Assembly: GCF_041381155.1 (NCBI RefSeq)
Contig: NC_091142.1
Coordinates: forward strand, 35,575,604-35,639,603
DNA length: 64,000 nucleotides
Source: Argopecten irradians
Taxonomy: Eukaryota; Mollusca; Bivalvia; Pectinida; Pectinidae
Direction of reading: 5' to 3'
The notes beneath the pieces are model-generated. The model was not told the DNA's origin. It was given only the letters and a program-made list of their open reading frames with translations, and made no database searches. A program made the translations under genes and the position numbers. How positions within the stretch are numbered: the stretch's first letter is position 1; the number at the start of each line of letters is the position of its first letter. Positions 24,950 to 37,534 of the stretch are shown one piece after another.

Positions 24950-25031
24950 TGGCAGCGGTGGGATTCGAACCCACGCCTCCGAAGAGACTGGTGCCTTAAA
25001 CCAGCGCCTTAGACCGCTCGGCCACGCTACC
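24950..25031 (-). tRNA. tRNA-Leu(AAG), consensus copy
   Basis: Minus-strand 82-nt tRNA that reads CUN leucine codons. The acceptor GGTAGCG pairs with CGCTGCC, followed by discriminator A. The A box is TGGCCGAGCGG. The anticodon stem CTGGT/ACCAG encloses the loop TTAAGGC with anticodon AAG, read as IAG after deamination of A34. The class II variable arm TCTCTTCGGAG forms a hairpin, and the T-arm GTGGG/CCCAC carries box B GGTTCGAATCC. It closely resembles vertebrate tRNA-Leu-AAG. No intron and no encoded CCA. A T4 run (complement 24938-24941) lies 8 nt past the 3' end and should stop Pol III. Thirteen copies in the window are identical to this one. Confidence 0.97.
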
Positions 25032-26403
25032 TGTATGTTACCAATAAGGTAGGCAAGTCATTGATCTGCGCACATATCCCTATATACGTATCATAATCAT
25101 ATGCTATTATTTCAATATTTTTATTCTTTTTCATTTTATAGTAGTTTTTAAAAATACTTTTTTATATTCCATCCAACCTTGCCTTACTGATCACGCTTTT
25201 TGATTTTTAAAAAAATTGTATCAAAAATGTGTTGCATTTTAAATTGATTTCACTGTAAATATCAGAATAAAATATTTTTATCCAGCTGAAAATGCAATTT
25301 TCTCCCAAATTAAATTTTTTCACAAACCTTAATGATATTTATTTGGTATAACTCTATCAAAAAAGCCTTTTTTTTGATCAATTTTTATTATAATTATCCA
25401 TTTAAGTTATCCCTTTCAAAATATCTGAGGTTCTTATTTTCTCTGAAATTCGATACAATTATCAGCAATGTTCCTACCCAATACACAAAAACTCTGATAA
25501 GGGGAGAAATCGAAGGAAGATTAAAACTCGTTTTTAAACCTATTTTGACATAACCCTAGCAAGAATTTTATAATTTTGTATTCAGCGTAGTTTTCACAAA
25601 AAGGTCTCCAGTTTTTTCATTATTTTTTTCACCCTTAAATTATTGTTATATTTACTATGAAACTAATAACGTTTAAACCTATTTCATAATTTTCTTAGAT
25701 AATTCGCCATTACATGCTAAGCAATCGATCTGAATAAATGTAAATAAAAATAAATAATCTCAAAATCATCGTAAAAGTTAACTCGTTCATAGAATTCAAC
25801 AGTAAGACCGTTTTTTCCTTTTCTTATTTCGAGAATTCCAGTCAATGCAGATTTATTTTACTCAATGTCTAAATGAACGGTACAAAAATTCCGATCACCC
25901 GAAGATAATTTCTTTAATTTCATTTTTTAAAAAACAAATGCATGCCTCATTAACCTGTACACATTTGTGTTAAATTCTCAAATTTTGATATTTCTAATTA
26001 GAATAGTAAAATTTTCATAATTAATAACATAATATGAAAAACATTTTGTGGTTAACTTAAAATTTTTCAACAGACAACTACTACAGTCATTAGTTGACTT
26101 TTTTTTTTAACCCTTGATTGCGCTTTTCTAGTCTTTCAAAAATATACTGTGTAATCACTGTCACTATCGATAGTTTAGATTTTTGACTTAAGATAATCAA
26201 AACATGTCTAACCTATGCTAAGTTTAAACAGAAAATTTCTCCAAATCCCAATTCGTCTATAAAAATTTTTTATGAACCCCACAAATTGTTGTAAAACCCG
26301 AGCTTGCAAGTTTAGCAATAAATTACTTTGATTGATTCATTCATAATTTGAATTTTATTGTAGTCTAAGTATTTGATTTTTTTGTTGTGCCTAAAATTAT
26401 AAC
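25032..26403. repeat. Array spacer: truncated d, then a strongly degraded family a copy
   Basis: The first 110 bp match the start of the d spacers at 28973 and 35068. From about 25145 the sequence follows family a only loosely, for example TTATTTGGTATAA and CAGCGTAGTTTTCACA in the right order, with many substitutions to T and A. From about 26620 on, family b identity becomes near-perfect again. Such a sharp change suggests either an old copy framed by gene conversion or poor consensus quality. Confidence 0.6.
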
Positions 26404-26459
26404 CTACAGCTGCGATTCGAACACACTTAAATCTCATACTTAAGATTAGACCACGTAGA
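26404..26459 (-). pseudogene. tRNA-Leu relic in degraded spacer
   Basis: It sits at the position of the 22413 pseudogene relative to the flanking a and b blocks. The T-loop pattern GATTCGAAC and the end TTAGACCACG can still be seen, but the anticodon arm is lost. It lies in the low-identity stretch, so its decay may be partly artefactual. Confidence 0.5.
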
Positions 26460-27318
26460 TCAAAGTGAAATGTACCTGATAATTTCGTCAATGTACTCTT
26501 TCATAAATTATCTTTTAATTTTTGTGTTAGGACATAAACTCTTCTTCAAAAAATGAAATTACTATGATTTTTAAGAACCCAAAGTTTGTAAAAATTTCAC
26601 TTCTGTTTAAGATTCTTCTTAAAACTCCTAGCGCACATTCAGGTAATATCAATAAGAATACTTTTAGAAATTCTTCATAGAAGAAACTACTGTTGGAATT
26701 CAATGAATATTTAGATGCAATATCATATGATCAGACTAGCGTCAAAGCATACTAAATGTATTATAGTATATCCCTATTTTTAGCGTACAATGTCATCATC
26801 AACGTTCACATGTAGTTGTAAAACGACCATTTCAACTTTGCATCAATGTTTTACATGTAAATAAACAAATGCTCATAAGCGATATCGGATTTATACAAAA
26901 TTCTCGACATATTTCCTCGGGTTATAATATCGTGATTTCCTTATTATCGTAATCTGCAGATACCTCCGTTTGTTCTTCGAGGAAGAGTGTTAAGTAATCT
27001 ACGCGGGTACAGCAATATAAGGTCTTAAAACATTATCACATACTATCAACAGACACCCGATTGTTAATGCGCTTACGTTTTTTTTAATATTATTTTCTTT
27101 TTATAAAGTGTACCTGTATATGTTTAATGTTTTATGTTATTCACAACTCTTAATTCATTTCTATATAACTATAATTATGACAGAAGTTTCCGTAGATGTG
27201 AATATAGATGTGTAGGTTATAAGAAGACTGTCCAAAATATTTAACTAATATGACAGAAGTTTCAGTAGGTGTTAATATAGATGTGTAGGTTATAAGAAGA
27301 TTGTCCAAAAGAACAACC
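26460..27318. repeat. Array spacer, family b copy 2
   Basis: Nearly identical to 22485-23352 from about 26620 on. Earlier bases belong to the low-identity stretch. The doubled GACAGAAGTTTC segment is kept. Confidence 0.8.
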
Positions 27319-27400
27319 TGGCAGCGGTGGGATTCGAACCCACGCCTCCGAAGAGACTGGTGCCTTAAACCAGCGCCTTAGACAGCTCGGCCACGCTACC
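27319..27400 (-). tRNA. tRNA-Leu(AAG), D-loop variant
   Basis: Identical to the copy at 23353, including the G18-to-T change. Terminator T4 at complement 27307-27310. It lies 3966 bp from its sister, in line with a tandem duplication of about 3.95 kb. Confidence 0.75.
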
Positions 27401-28890
27401 TATATGTTACACTGCCGTATCCCTAAAATACGTTGATACGTTGAATAAAATGCTAACATTTTTATATCTTCACCATTATCTTATATCATTTAGTAACTTT
27501 TTTTTATTTATTTTTTTATACTGTAGCACTTTTTTATTTACATACTTCTGTTCTGTTAACACCATATTTATAACATGATGCTAGTTGTGATTCCATTTCA
27601 TTTGCTTTAGTAGCATAAATGTATGTTAACCGCCAGTGGACATAACTCCATGCTTTATGCGATCACCTTAAAAAAAATCAAAACTGTCTAATACTACGTC
27701 AGATTGTTTTAAATGTCATCTAGATTTTTCTTCTTTTCTGTGGTCAACGTCAGCAGAATAGGACTTGTATTGTACCCTTCATCTCTCTGTGTGAAATGCA
27801 ATCATATATGCCTTCTCTGTAGACATGAAATACCATATAAATAAAAGAGTATATGGCGTGTCATGTTTTACGAAGACGAAACCTCTCGAGCGGAAGATTT
27901 GCTTCATCAAAGATAACTAGCCAACATGGATCCTATAGGGACTTAAGGTCGTATTTATTTCTATTATATTTACTTATCTACAAGCAAAGGTTATTATTAA
28001 ATCTGAACGGGAAAGTTTTGTTACAGTCGTGTCAAAATAATCCACTGCAGGAAATATAAGAGGGAATAACACCAGTCCAAATACAGCATTATAGTGGCAA
28101 TGATTATAATCATATCATTGATGAAAGATTGTACCATCAGCAGAAACAACATAGCATTAACACATGATTTTTGTTTGTTTGTTTTTGTTTTTATTATTAT
28201 GCATTGGTATAGTATGGTATACATGTGGTTCACACGTCTAGTTCATGCTTACCATACCCTACGGCAAAACGTTGTAATACAAGACAAAGTTTTTATTACT
28301 CTTTTAACTAGTTTTTATATTTGCCTGAAATATATATGCGAAACTTCAGATAGTTTACAACATTTTTTCTGTTGTTTTCCATTACTTAGTTGCCGTATTC
28401 ACTAACAATACATCATTAAATTGATTGTCTTTATTATTTACACGCTTCTGTAGCTAATATATTTCTATTTCGATCATATCCATATAATCAGATGTTATCT
28501 ATATATTATCTGCATACAATATAATACATATCATAGTTATCAGTTATAATATCAGTTATGTTGGAGACATCACGATAACAGTTTGCCTTACAAACACGGA
28601 TACATTTTTCTTTCAATTTCGACATACATTAACGTCTGCTAAATGTCTAAGTACCTTCTTATGATACTTTTAGCTTGTGGTATCAGTGTTATTTCTCGCA
28701 AAACTTTTCACATTCTATTATTATGATAAAGGTAATAATATTTTGTCAGCTTTGCAATATTCAATAACAACACCATAATCTTAATACCATAAATATATAT
28801 CCATATCAGAAGTTTATTATTATCAAATACATTTATTCACTGTCTAAATAAACAAGGAAAATGTGTCCCTATAGTTCTAAAAGAATAATC
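27401..28890. repeat. Array spacer, family c copy 2
   Basis: Close match to copy 1. Differences include a shorter (TTTG)n stretch near 28167 and loss of a short segment near 28740. Confidence 0.8.
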
Positions 28891-28972
28891 TGGCAGCGGT
28901 GGGATTCGAACCCACGCCTCCGAAGAGACTGGTGCCTTAAACCAGCGCCTTAGACCGCTCGGCCACGCTACC
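28891..28972 (-). tRNA. tRNA-Leu(AAG), consensus copy
   Basis: All 82 nt match the consensus described for the gene at 24950. Terminator T4 at complement 28879-28882. It is 3941 bp from the gene at 24950, its partner in the first segmental duplication. Confidence 0.97.
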
Positions 28973-29874
28973 TGTATGTTACCAATAAGGTAGGCAAGTC
29001 ATTGATCTGCGCACATATCCCTATATACGTATCATAATCATATGCTATTATTTCAATATTTTTATTCTTTTTCATTTTATAGTTTTTAAAAATACTTTTT
29101 ATATTCCATACCTATTCTTCTTTTCAATGTACATTGTAGCTACATAAGAAGAACCTCATGTTTTCTTCATAAGTCATCTTGCGATGTATATACTTTTTTG
29201 TTAAAGTATCCTTCTTATTTACGTCATTGCTTTATTGCACCACACTTAAAGTAAAGATGTTCGGAAATGATAATGGAGATAATAATAGTGTAAGGTCGTC
29301 GGCGTGAATCCCTACTAAATTGACAGTTAATACATTCAGTATCATGTGAAGGCTGATAGTCTCATTCTGTCCCATCTGTCCAATACTATATGCCGAATCT
29401 AGAAGTTTCGAATTATTGTTCTTTCATGTATTTTGCCATTAAAGATACTCCACCCGCCGACAGAGTATAAATGATATCCATCATTTGAAGAATAATTGGT
29501 GTTTAATCGTGTATTTATATGTCTAATTAACACAAAAAAAATTTATAAAATAATTTATTTAAGCCATTGGTCCATGCGCAATCAGTAGTTCATACCATAA
29601 GGGATATAGTGCCACAGAATTTTTAGATCGGGATGCAATTAATTATTTTTTGTAATTTTAACTTGAAGTAAAATGAGAAGCTCAAACTTTTCAAATGGTG
29701 GTAATGGTGTAAAGTAAGTAACTTTTGTATACTGATGAAAAGTACTCAATCGTCTGCTCCTGTTTTTTATAGTGAAAAAATACCAATTGTCAGCGGTGGA
29801 GCATCTTTTAAATTGCCATAAAAGACAGATATTTCATCACTTTAATGTAAAAAGAATGCTCCAAAACAATAATC
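28973..29874. repeat. Array spacer, family d copy with TTAA element
   Basis: Shared with 35068-35956 and, without the inserted element, with 39325-39864 and 45161-45704. The inserted element occupies 29439-29811. Confidence 0.8.
29439..29811. mobile_element. TTAA-flanked inverted-repeat element (piggyBac-like MITE)
   Basis: Bounded by TTAA on both sides. The left end reads TTAAAGATACTCCACC and the right end, reversed, reads TTAAAGATGCTCCACC; both continue with CGCYGACA. No transposase frame is present. The sister spacers at 39799-39802 and 45639-45642 contain a single TTAA at this point with matching flanks, so the insertion duplicated exactly TTAA, as piggyBac-superfamily transposases do. 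It has a few more small indels than the copy at 35531. Confidence 0.85.
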
Positions 29875-29956
29875 TGGCAGCGGTGGGATTCGAACCCACG
29901 CCTCCGAAGAGACTGGTGCCTTAAACCAGCGCCTTAGACCGCTCGGCCACGCTACC
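29875..29956 (-). tRNA. tRNA-Leu(AAG), consensus copy
   Basis: Full 82-nt consensus. T4 at complement 29863-29866. Its downstream flank CCAAAACAATAATC is typical of genes that close a d spacer. Upstream of the gene lies a family a spacer. Confidence 0.97.
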
Positions 29957-31661
29957 CTTATATAGATATTTTTCGATAAAAACCCAAAGAACCCAAATTA
30001 TTACTACTGTTGCACCCTTGATGCTCTATTATATCTGCAAGCCACGATTACATATACTAAGGTTATCTACGCTTTTCACCCTCTTTTGATCCAATTGTCC
30101 AAATTGCATGTGTTGAGTTAACGATTTCACGCCATATATACCCATAAATGTTGCCAGATCATTCTATAGTGACGCCGTCAAATGCAACCGCTTATACCTT
30201 TAGCGAAATTAGAATGGTTTTTTAAACACTGAAAACAAGGAAACTACAAGCGATACTGATTTGGTATAAGATGTAAAGCCGCTATTACGATGATTGACGG
30301 CGTTATGATATTATAATTTCCATTTTATCCCTTATACAAAACAATCTGAGGTTTTGGCTCAATAACTTGTCGGGAAAATGTACCCGATGTACAATCAAAG
30401 ACACATAATGATTCCTTATTGTTTCCTCAGGATTTTATTTTCTTCATTTCCATTACCAGCTGCCAGAAGTGATAGGGATTCCTCGGGTACTGATAATGAT
30501 ATCTCACTATACTTCATGATACTTCAGGACAGTGCAATGAAAACCAGCGTAGTTTTCACAGGAGATTAATGACACGAGTGTTTTTCAGTAGCTTTGTCAG
30601 AGATACGTTGGAAATTGCTTGACGTGTATATTTACCTGATTATCCACCCTCACCCAACCTATTGTGTAATTCATTCTTATATAAAAAGTGTATTACATGA
30701 CTATTGGTATAGCCTCATTTTGCATGTATATTTATATACAATTCAACATCCCAACGTTTTACAAACGGTTGTTCAGCAAGGGAGTTAATCTCGTATCAAT
30801 AGTATCACATCACCTAAAGTAAAAAAGTTGTTTCACTTTTTCTTTTTCGTGAAATTCTGGTTTCAAGGTTATTTTTTTTTACACAATTATCAAAATGAAC
30901 GCAGATGATGAGACAGGAAAGTGAAGGTAAGGTATATACTAGATGGATAGATATTCTTTATTTCCTCATTTTTTTATGAGATTACAACAGAACTGTTCGA
31001 AGGGAATGCAAGGATGATTGGCGTCACCAACGATCGCATTCAGTTTGGTGTTATATTCTCAAAAATTTGTTACAAATATGGTATTGTTTGCGTCCATAAT
31101 TTGTTCTTTAGCTCTATACATTATATGTGAGATAACTATTTGGGGTTTCAGCGTCCCTTCCGTGAATTATAATTTGCCTACAGACAACTACACAGATTTT
31201 AATGATTGTTATATACATTATTTTGTTGGTTTTTATATTTATTTATAGCCCTTTCACAATGTCTATTACATGGAATCCTGCTTCTCTTTACGGCCTTGAG
31301 TAACTTGTATACATCATCTAAAAATTAGATGAGTTGAATGTGGTAACTATACGTGGTGAAATTTTGTCCTTCCATAAACTATAAATCGAACTTATATATG
31401 TCACGTGCGTAACTCTTTGCTAAGAGGTAGATATACAGAAAATATTATAAGACTCTTTTCCTATGTGGGGGATATTGGGATATGAAAGAATAGGGTGATC
31501 TTCCCCGAGGGACACATAATTGTTGTAAAACCCGAGGCGTGCCGAGGGTTTTTGAAACATTTTGTGATCCTGATTTTCTATAAAAACATTAATTAGAATA
31601 TTGGTCTAGTTGAGCTTATGCCTCAGTATAGGTGATAAGAGATTGTCCAAAATTAGTAACC
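29957..31661. repeat. Array spacer, family a copy 3, rich in small indels
   Basis: Follows 20982-22412 and 35974-37453 but with many one- to three-base insertions and deletions, mainly from about 30420 on, including homopolymer changes and a stretch near 30895-31030 that departs completely. The hairpin palindrome is at about 31508-31569. The indel pattern resembles uncorrected long-read error more than evolutionary change. Confidence 0.7.
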
Positions 31662-31738
31662 TGGAAGCGGTGGGGATTCGAACCCTCGGCCCACGAAGAG
31701 ACGGTGTGCCTTAAACCAGCGCCTTAGACCAAAGCTAC
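31662..31738 (-). pseudogene. tRNA-Leu copy with D-arm deletion (sister of 22413)
   Basis: The same lesion of the D-arm region and the same GGAAGCGG acceptor change are seen as at 22413. Extra single-base insertions in the T-arm and variable region match the noisy character of this stretch. Confidence 0.75.
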
Positions 31739-32660
31739 ATTGCCGTAGTGATATTTGCCTGATAATTTCTATCAATGTACGCGTTATACCGTGGGAGAAG
31801 CAATCTTTGTGTAGATGTAACTATACAGGAAATATAATGTACGAACCTTAATGAAATTACTTTGACGTTTTTTTTTTAAATATTTTAGCCTTTTACCCCT
31901 AAAAATTGTACGGGTAAAAAAATTAATTCACTTCTGTTTAGGAGTCTTCTTAAAAACTCCTAGCGTTCATCATCAGGTAATTTCTATTAAAGATATTTAT
32001 TCTTCATGAAGAAGGAATTAAGGAAACTACTGTTGGAATTCAATGAATTTTGATGCAATATCATATGATAGACTGAGCAAAGCCTACTAATGTATTATAG
32101 TATTCCTATGTTTAGCGTACAATGTCGTCATCAACGTCTCTCATAGGAGTTTGTTAGAAACGACCATTTTCAACTGTTGCATCAATGTTTTCCATGTAAT
32201 AAAACAAAGGCTCATAAGCTCGATTATCCGATTTATAAAAAGTTGCTCGACATATTGCGCGGGTATAATATTTCCCGTGAGTTCCTTAATATCGTTAATT
32301 GGCAGATACCAGCCGTTTGTTCGTCGAGGAAGAGTGTTAAGTAAAACTACTGCGGGTACAGAATATAAGTACTTATAAAACATCATCACATACTATCAAC
32401 AGACCACCCTATGTTATTGCGCTTACGTTTTTTTTAAATATTATTTTCTTTGTTATAAAGTGTATACCTGTTTATTTTTAATTATGTTATTCATCCATCT
32501 AATTTTTCTATATAAATAATATGTACTGAAATATTTAAAATGTGAATATTATTTTCAGGTTATAAGAAGATTGTCCAAAATATATAAAACTAATTGACAG
32601 AAGTTTCAAAGGTGTTAATATAGATGTGTAGGTTATAAGAAGATTGTCCAAAAAACAACC
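31739..32660. repeat. Array spacer, family b copy 3, rich in small indels
   Basis: Collinear with 22485-23352 with numerous scattered indels. The doubled GACAGAAGTTTC segment is partly decayed. Confidence 0.7.
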
Positions 32661-32742
32661 TGGCAGCGGTGGGATTCGAACCCACGCCTCCGAAGAGACT
32701 GGTGCCTTAAACCAGCGCCTTAGACCGCTCGGCCACGCTACC
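32661..32742 (-). tRNA. tRNA-Leu(AAG), consensus copy
   Basis: Perfect 82-nt consensus inside an otherwise noisy stretch, including a normal D-loop, unlike the b-spacer partners at 23353 and 27319. T6 terminator at complement 32650-32655. The clean gene within altered flanks points to gene conversion or to correction of the consensus over the repeated tRNA. Confidence 0.93.
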
Positions 32743-34985
32743 TATATAGTTACACATGCCGTGTGATGTACCCTTATTTGTTACACTGTAACGTATACTA
32801 CTAAAATACGTTGATACGCTGAATAAAATGCTAACATTTTTATATCTTTAACCATTATCTTATATCATTTAGTAACTTTTTTTTATAAATATTTTTTATA
32901 CTGTAGCACTTTTTTTATTTACATACTTCTGTTCTATTAACACCATATTATATACATGATTAGTTGTGATTCCATTTTCATTTGCAGTAGATAATAAAAT
33001 TTAATGCGAAATGTTTGGACATAACTTATCAAATGCTTTATGCGATTTTAACAAAAATATACTGTCTAATACTACGTAATTGTTTTAAATGTCATCTAGA
33101 TTTTTAACTTCTTTTTGTGTGATACGTCAGCAGATTATAGACTTGTATTGTACACATTTTAATGTTACTGTGTAAAATGCAATATATATGCCTTTATTAA
33201 ATTTTAACATGAAATCGCATTCATGAAGAATATCAATTACAAATGATCCATATATTGTATTGTCATGTTTTTTAAATTAAGACGAAACTCTTTAGCGGTA
33301 GATTTTTTAATTTCAAATAACTAGCCAACATGGAAACCTATAGGGACTTAAGGTCGTTCATTTCAATATGTATTAGTTTATATAGAATATAGGTTATTTT
33401 AAATCTGAAACGGGAAAAGTTTGATTACAGTTTTATAAATAATTTGATATTAATATATAATAACACCAGTCCTGCTTAAATGCATTTAGTGGCAAATGAT
33501 TATTTCATTTCATTGGGTGATGAAAATGGTTACTATCAGCAGAAACAAACATAGGGTTAACACATTAATTGTTTGTTTTTTAAATGATAAGCTTCCATAA
33601 TATGGCATTTATAAAATGAAGTACAAATATATGCTGAACTCATTGGGCAAAAGTTTGGTTTAAAAATTTACAAATCTTTTTATTTGAATAATATATTTTG
33701 AAATATATTATAGACAAAACTTTTTTTTAAACTTTATATAACGTAAATTTTTGTTGTTTTTCAATATTTATTTGCCATATTCACTAACAATTGTTTCAGA
33801 TTGTTTTAAATGTCATCTAGATTTTTCTTCTTTTCTGTGGTCAACGTCAGCAGAATAGGACTTGTATTGTACCCTTCATCTCTCTGTGTGAAATGCAATC
33901 ATAAATGCCTTCTCTGTAGACATGAAATACCATATAAATAAAAGAGTATATGGCGTGTCATGTTTTACGAAGACGAAACCTCTCGAGCGGTAGATTTGCT
34001 TCATCAAAGATAACTAGCCAACATGGATCCTATAGGGACTTAAGGTCGTATTTATTTCTATTATATTTACTTATCTACAAACAAAGGTTATTATTAAATC
34101 TGAACGGGAAAGTTTGATTACAGTCCGTGTCAAAATAATCCACTGCAGGAAATATAAGATGGGAATAACACCAGTCCAAATACAGCATTATAGTGGCAAT
34201 GATTATATAATCATATCATTGATGAAAGATTGTACTATCAGCAGAAACAACATAGCATTAACACATGATTTTTGTTTGTTTGTTTTTATCATTATGCACT
34301 GATATATTATGGCATACATGTGGTTCACACGTCTAGTTCATGCTTACCATACCCTACGGCAAAACGTTGTAATACAAGACACAGTTTTTATTACTGTTTT
34401 AATAAGATTTTATATTTGCCTGAAATATATATGCGAAACTTCAGATAGTTAACAACATTTTTTCTGTTGTTTTCCATTACTTAGTTGCCGTATTCACTAA
34501 CAATACATCATTAAATTGATTGTCTTTATTATTTACACGCTTCTGTAGCTAATATATTTCTATTTCGATCATATCCATATAATCAGATGTTATCTATATA
34601 TTATCTGCATACAATATAATACATATCATAGTTATCAGTTATAATATCAGTTATGTTGGTGACATCACGATAACAGTTTGCCTTACAAACACGGATACAT
34701 TTTTCTTTCAATTTCGACATACATTAACGTCTGTTAAATGTCTAAGTACCTTCTTATGATACTTTTAGCTTGTGGTATCAGTGTTATTTCTCGCAAAACT
34801 TTTCACTTTCTATTATTATGATAAAGGTAATAATATTTTGTCAGCTTTGCAATATTCAATAACAACACCATAATCTTAATACCATAAATATATCTCCATA
34901 TCAGAAGTTTATTATTATCAAATGCATTTATTCACTGTCTAAATAAACAAGGAAAATGTGCCCCTATAGTTCTAAAAGAATAATC
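32743..34985. repeat. Array spacer, family c copy 3, with a doubled segment
   Basis: Part of the c block is present twice: once at about 33060-33790 in a low-identity form and again at about 33800-34500 in a nearly exact form. The second starts with TTGTTTTAAATGTCATCTAG, which also occurs near 33079. Either a local duplication or a mis-joined assembly can explain this. Confidence 0.65.
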
Positions 34986-35067
34986 TGGCAGCGGTGGGAT
35001 TCGAACCCACGCCTCCGAAGAGACTGGTGCCTTAAACCAGCGCCTTAGACCGCTCGGCCACGCTACC
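34986..35067 (-). tRNA. tRNA-Leu(AAG), consensus copy
   Basis: Full consensus. T4 at complement 34974-34977. It lies between a c and a d spacer, like the genes at 24950 and 28891. Confidence 0.97.
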
Positions 35068-35956
35068 TGTATGTCACCAATAAGGTAGGCAAGTCATTGA
35101 TCTGCGCACATATCCCTATATACGTATCATAATCATATGCTATTATTTCAATATTTTTATTCTTTTTCATTTTATAGTTTTTAAAAATACTTTTTATATT
35201 CCATACCTATTCTTCTTTTCAATGTACATTGTAGCTACATAAGAAGAACCTCATGTTTTCTTCATAAGTCATCTTGTGATGTATATATTTTTTGTTAAAG
35301 TATCCTTCTTATTTACGTCATTGCTTTATTGCACCACACTTAAAGTAAAGATGTTCGGAAATGATAATGGAGATAATAATAGTGTAAGGTCGTCGGCGTG
35401 AATCCCTACTAAATTGACAGTTAATACATTCAGTATCATGTGAAGGCTGATAGTCTCATTCTGTCCCATCTGTCCAATACTATATGCCGTCTAGAAGTTT
35501 CGAATTATTGTTCTTTCATGTATTTTGCCATTAAAGATACTCCACCGCCGACAGAGTATAAATGATATCCATCATTTGAAGAATAATTGGTGTTTAATCG
35601 TGTATTTATATGTCTAATTAACACAAAAAAATATATAAAATAATTTATTAAGCCATTGGTCCATGCACAATCAGTAGTTCATACCATAAGGGATATAGTG
35701 CCACAGAATTTTTTCGGGATGCAATTAATTATTTTTTGTAATTTTAACTTGAAGTAAAATGAGAAGCTCAAACTTTTCAATGGTGGTAATGGTGTAAAGT
35801 AAGTAACTTTTGTAACTGATGAAAAGTACTAAATCGTCTGCTCCTGTTTTTTATAGTGAAAAAATACCAATTGTCAGCGGTGGAGCATCTTTAAATTGCA
35901 TAAAAGACAGATATTTCATCACTTTAATGTAAAAAGAATGCTCCAAAACAATAATC
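35068..35956. repeat. Array spacer, family d copy with TTAA element
   Basis: Nearly identical to 28973-29874. The inserted element occupies 35531-35894. Both element-bearing copies descend from one insertion followed by segmental duplication. Confidence 0.8.
35531..35894. mobile_element. TTAA-flanked inverted-repeat element (piggyBac-like MITE), best copy
   Basis: 364 bp including both TTAA sites. The terminal inverted repeat is about 22 bp, TTAAAGATRCTCCACCGC followed by YGACA. The interior has no frame of note. Confidence 0.87.
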
Positions 35957-35973
35957 TGGCAGCGGTGGGATTC
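35957..35973 (-). pseudogene. tRNA-Leu 3' fragment at a deletion junction
   Basis: Only 17 bp remain (acceptor 3' strand and T-stem up to GGGATTC). The sequence then jumps to CCAAAGACCCAAATTATT of spacer family a. Compared with 29875-29990, about 100 bp covering most of the tRNA and the start of spacer a are missing. The breakpoint lies in the T-arm. Confidence 0.85.
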
Positions 35974-37453
35974 CCAAAGACCCAAATTATTACTACTGTT
36001 GCACCCTTGATCTCTATATCTGCAAGCCACGATTACATATACTAAGGTTATCTACGCTTTTCACCCTCTTTGATCAAATTGTCCAAACTGCATGTGTTGA
36101 GTTAACGATTGCACGCCATATATACCATAAATGTTGCCAGATCATTCTATAGTGACGCCGTCAAATGCAACCGTTTATACCTTTAGCGAAATTAGAATGG
36201 TTTGTTAAAAACTGAAAACAGGAAACTACAAGCGATACTTATTTGGTATAAGATGTAAAGCCGCTGTTACGATGATTGACGGCGTTTAATATTATAATTT
36301 TCATTGTATCCCTTATACAAAACAATCTGAGGTTTTGGCTCAATAACTTGTCGGGGAAAATGTACCGATGTACAATCAAAGACACATAATGATTCCTTAT
36401 TGTTTCCTCAGATTTTGTTTTCTTCATTTCCTTACCAGCTGCAGAAGTGATAGGGATTCCTCGGGTACTGATAATGATAGCTCCATATACTTCAGGGACA
36501 GTGCAATGAAAACCAGCGTAGTTTTCACAGGAGATTATGACACGAGTGTTTTTCAGTAGCTTTGTCAGAGATACGTTGGAAATGCTTGACGTGTATATTT
36601 ACCTGATATCCAACCCTTCCAACCTATTGTGACATTCTTCTTATATAAAAAGTGTATTACATGATTATGGTATAGCTCATTTGCATATATAATAAACAAT
36701 AACACCCAACGTTTTTACAAACGTTTTCAGAAGGGAGTTAACTCGTTCAAAAAGTATCACACCAAAGTAAAAGTTGTTTCCTTTTCTTTTTCGGTAATTC
36801 TGGTTTCAAGGTTATTTTTTTACACAATTATCAAAATGAACGCAGAAAGGTCAGGTATACAGATGGATAGATATTCTTTATTTCCTCATTTTTATGAGAT
36901 TACAACAGAATGAATGCATGCTAATAACTACTCATACATATTTGTGTTATATTTTCAAATTTGTTCAATAGTATTTTTCGCCATAATTTTCATAGCATAT
37001 ACATGTATATGAAAAACATTTGTGTATAGCTTAATTATTTTTTCTACAGACAACTAGACAGATTTTAATTTGAAACGTTTTGATGGTTTTATATATTTTA
37101 GCCCTTCACAATGTTTATATGGTAATCCTCTTCACTTAAGGCCATGATACTTGTAATCACTCAAAAACAGATGAGTTTAATGTGGTATTTTGTCTTCAAT
37201 AAACTATTAATCAACTTTTAATGTCGTAACCTATGCTAAGAGTAAACAGAAAATATTGTAAGACTCTTTCATACGTGGATATAAAAAAATAGGGATATTT
37301 TACCCGAGGGTCACAAATTGTTGTAAAACCCGAGGCTTGCCGAGGGTTTTGCAACATTTTGTGATCCTGATTTTCTATAAAAACATAATTTGAAAGTGGT
37401 TTGATTAGGTATTTCTAGTATAGGTGATAAGAAGATTGTCCAAAATTATAACC
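35974..37453. repeat. Array spacer, family a copy 4
   Basis: Clean, nearly identical relative of 20982-22412, with the segment near 37215-37290 that copy 1 lacks. Hairpin palindrome at 37309-37376. Confidence 0.85.
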
Positions 37454-37534
37454 TGGAAGCGGTGGGATTCGAACCCACGCCACGAAGAGACTGGTGCCTT
37501 AAACCAGCACTTTAGACCGCTCGACCACGCTACC
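37454..37534 (-). pseudogene. tRNA-Leu(AAG) copy with weakened arms
   Basis: 81 nt, complete in outline with anticodon AAG. The acceptor has a T-T mismatch at pair 3-70. The D-stem carries C11 to T, G23 to A and C25 to T, leaving one mismatch and two wobble pairs, and the variable arm is one base short. It shares the GGAAGCGG change with the pseudogenes at 22413 and 31662, so this is the least decayed member of that lineage. Likely non-functional. Confidence 0.75.
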
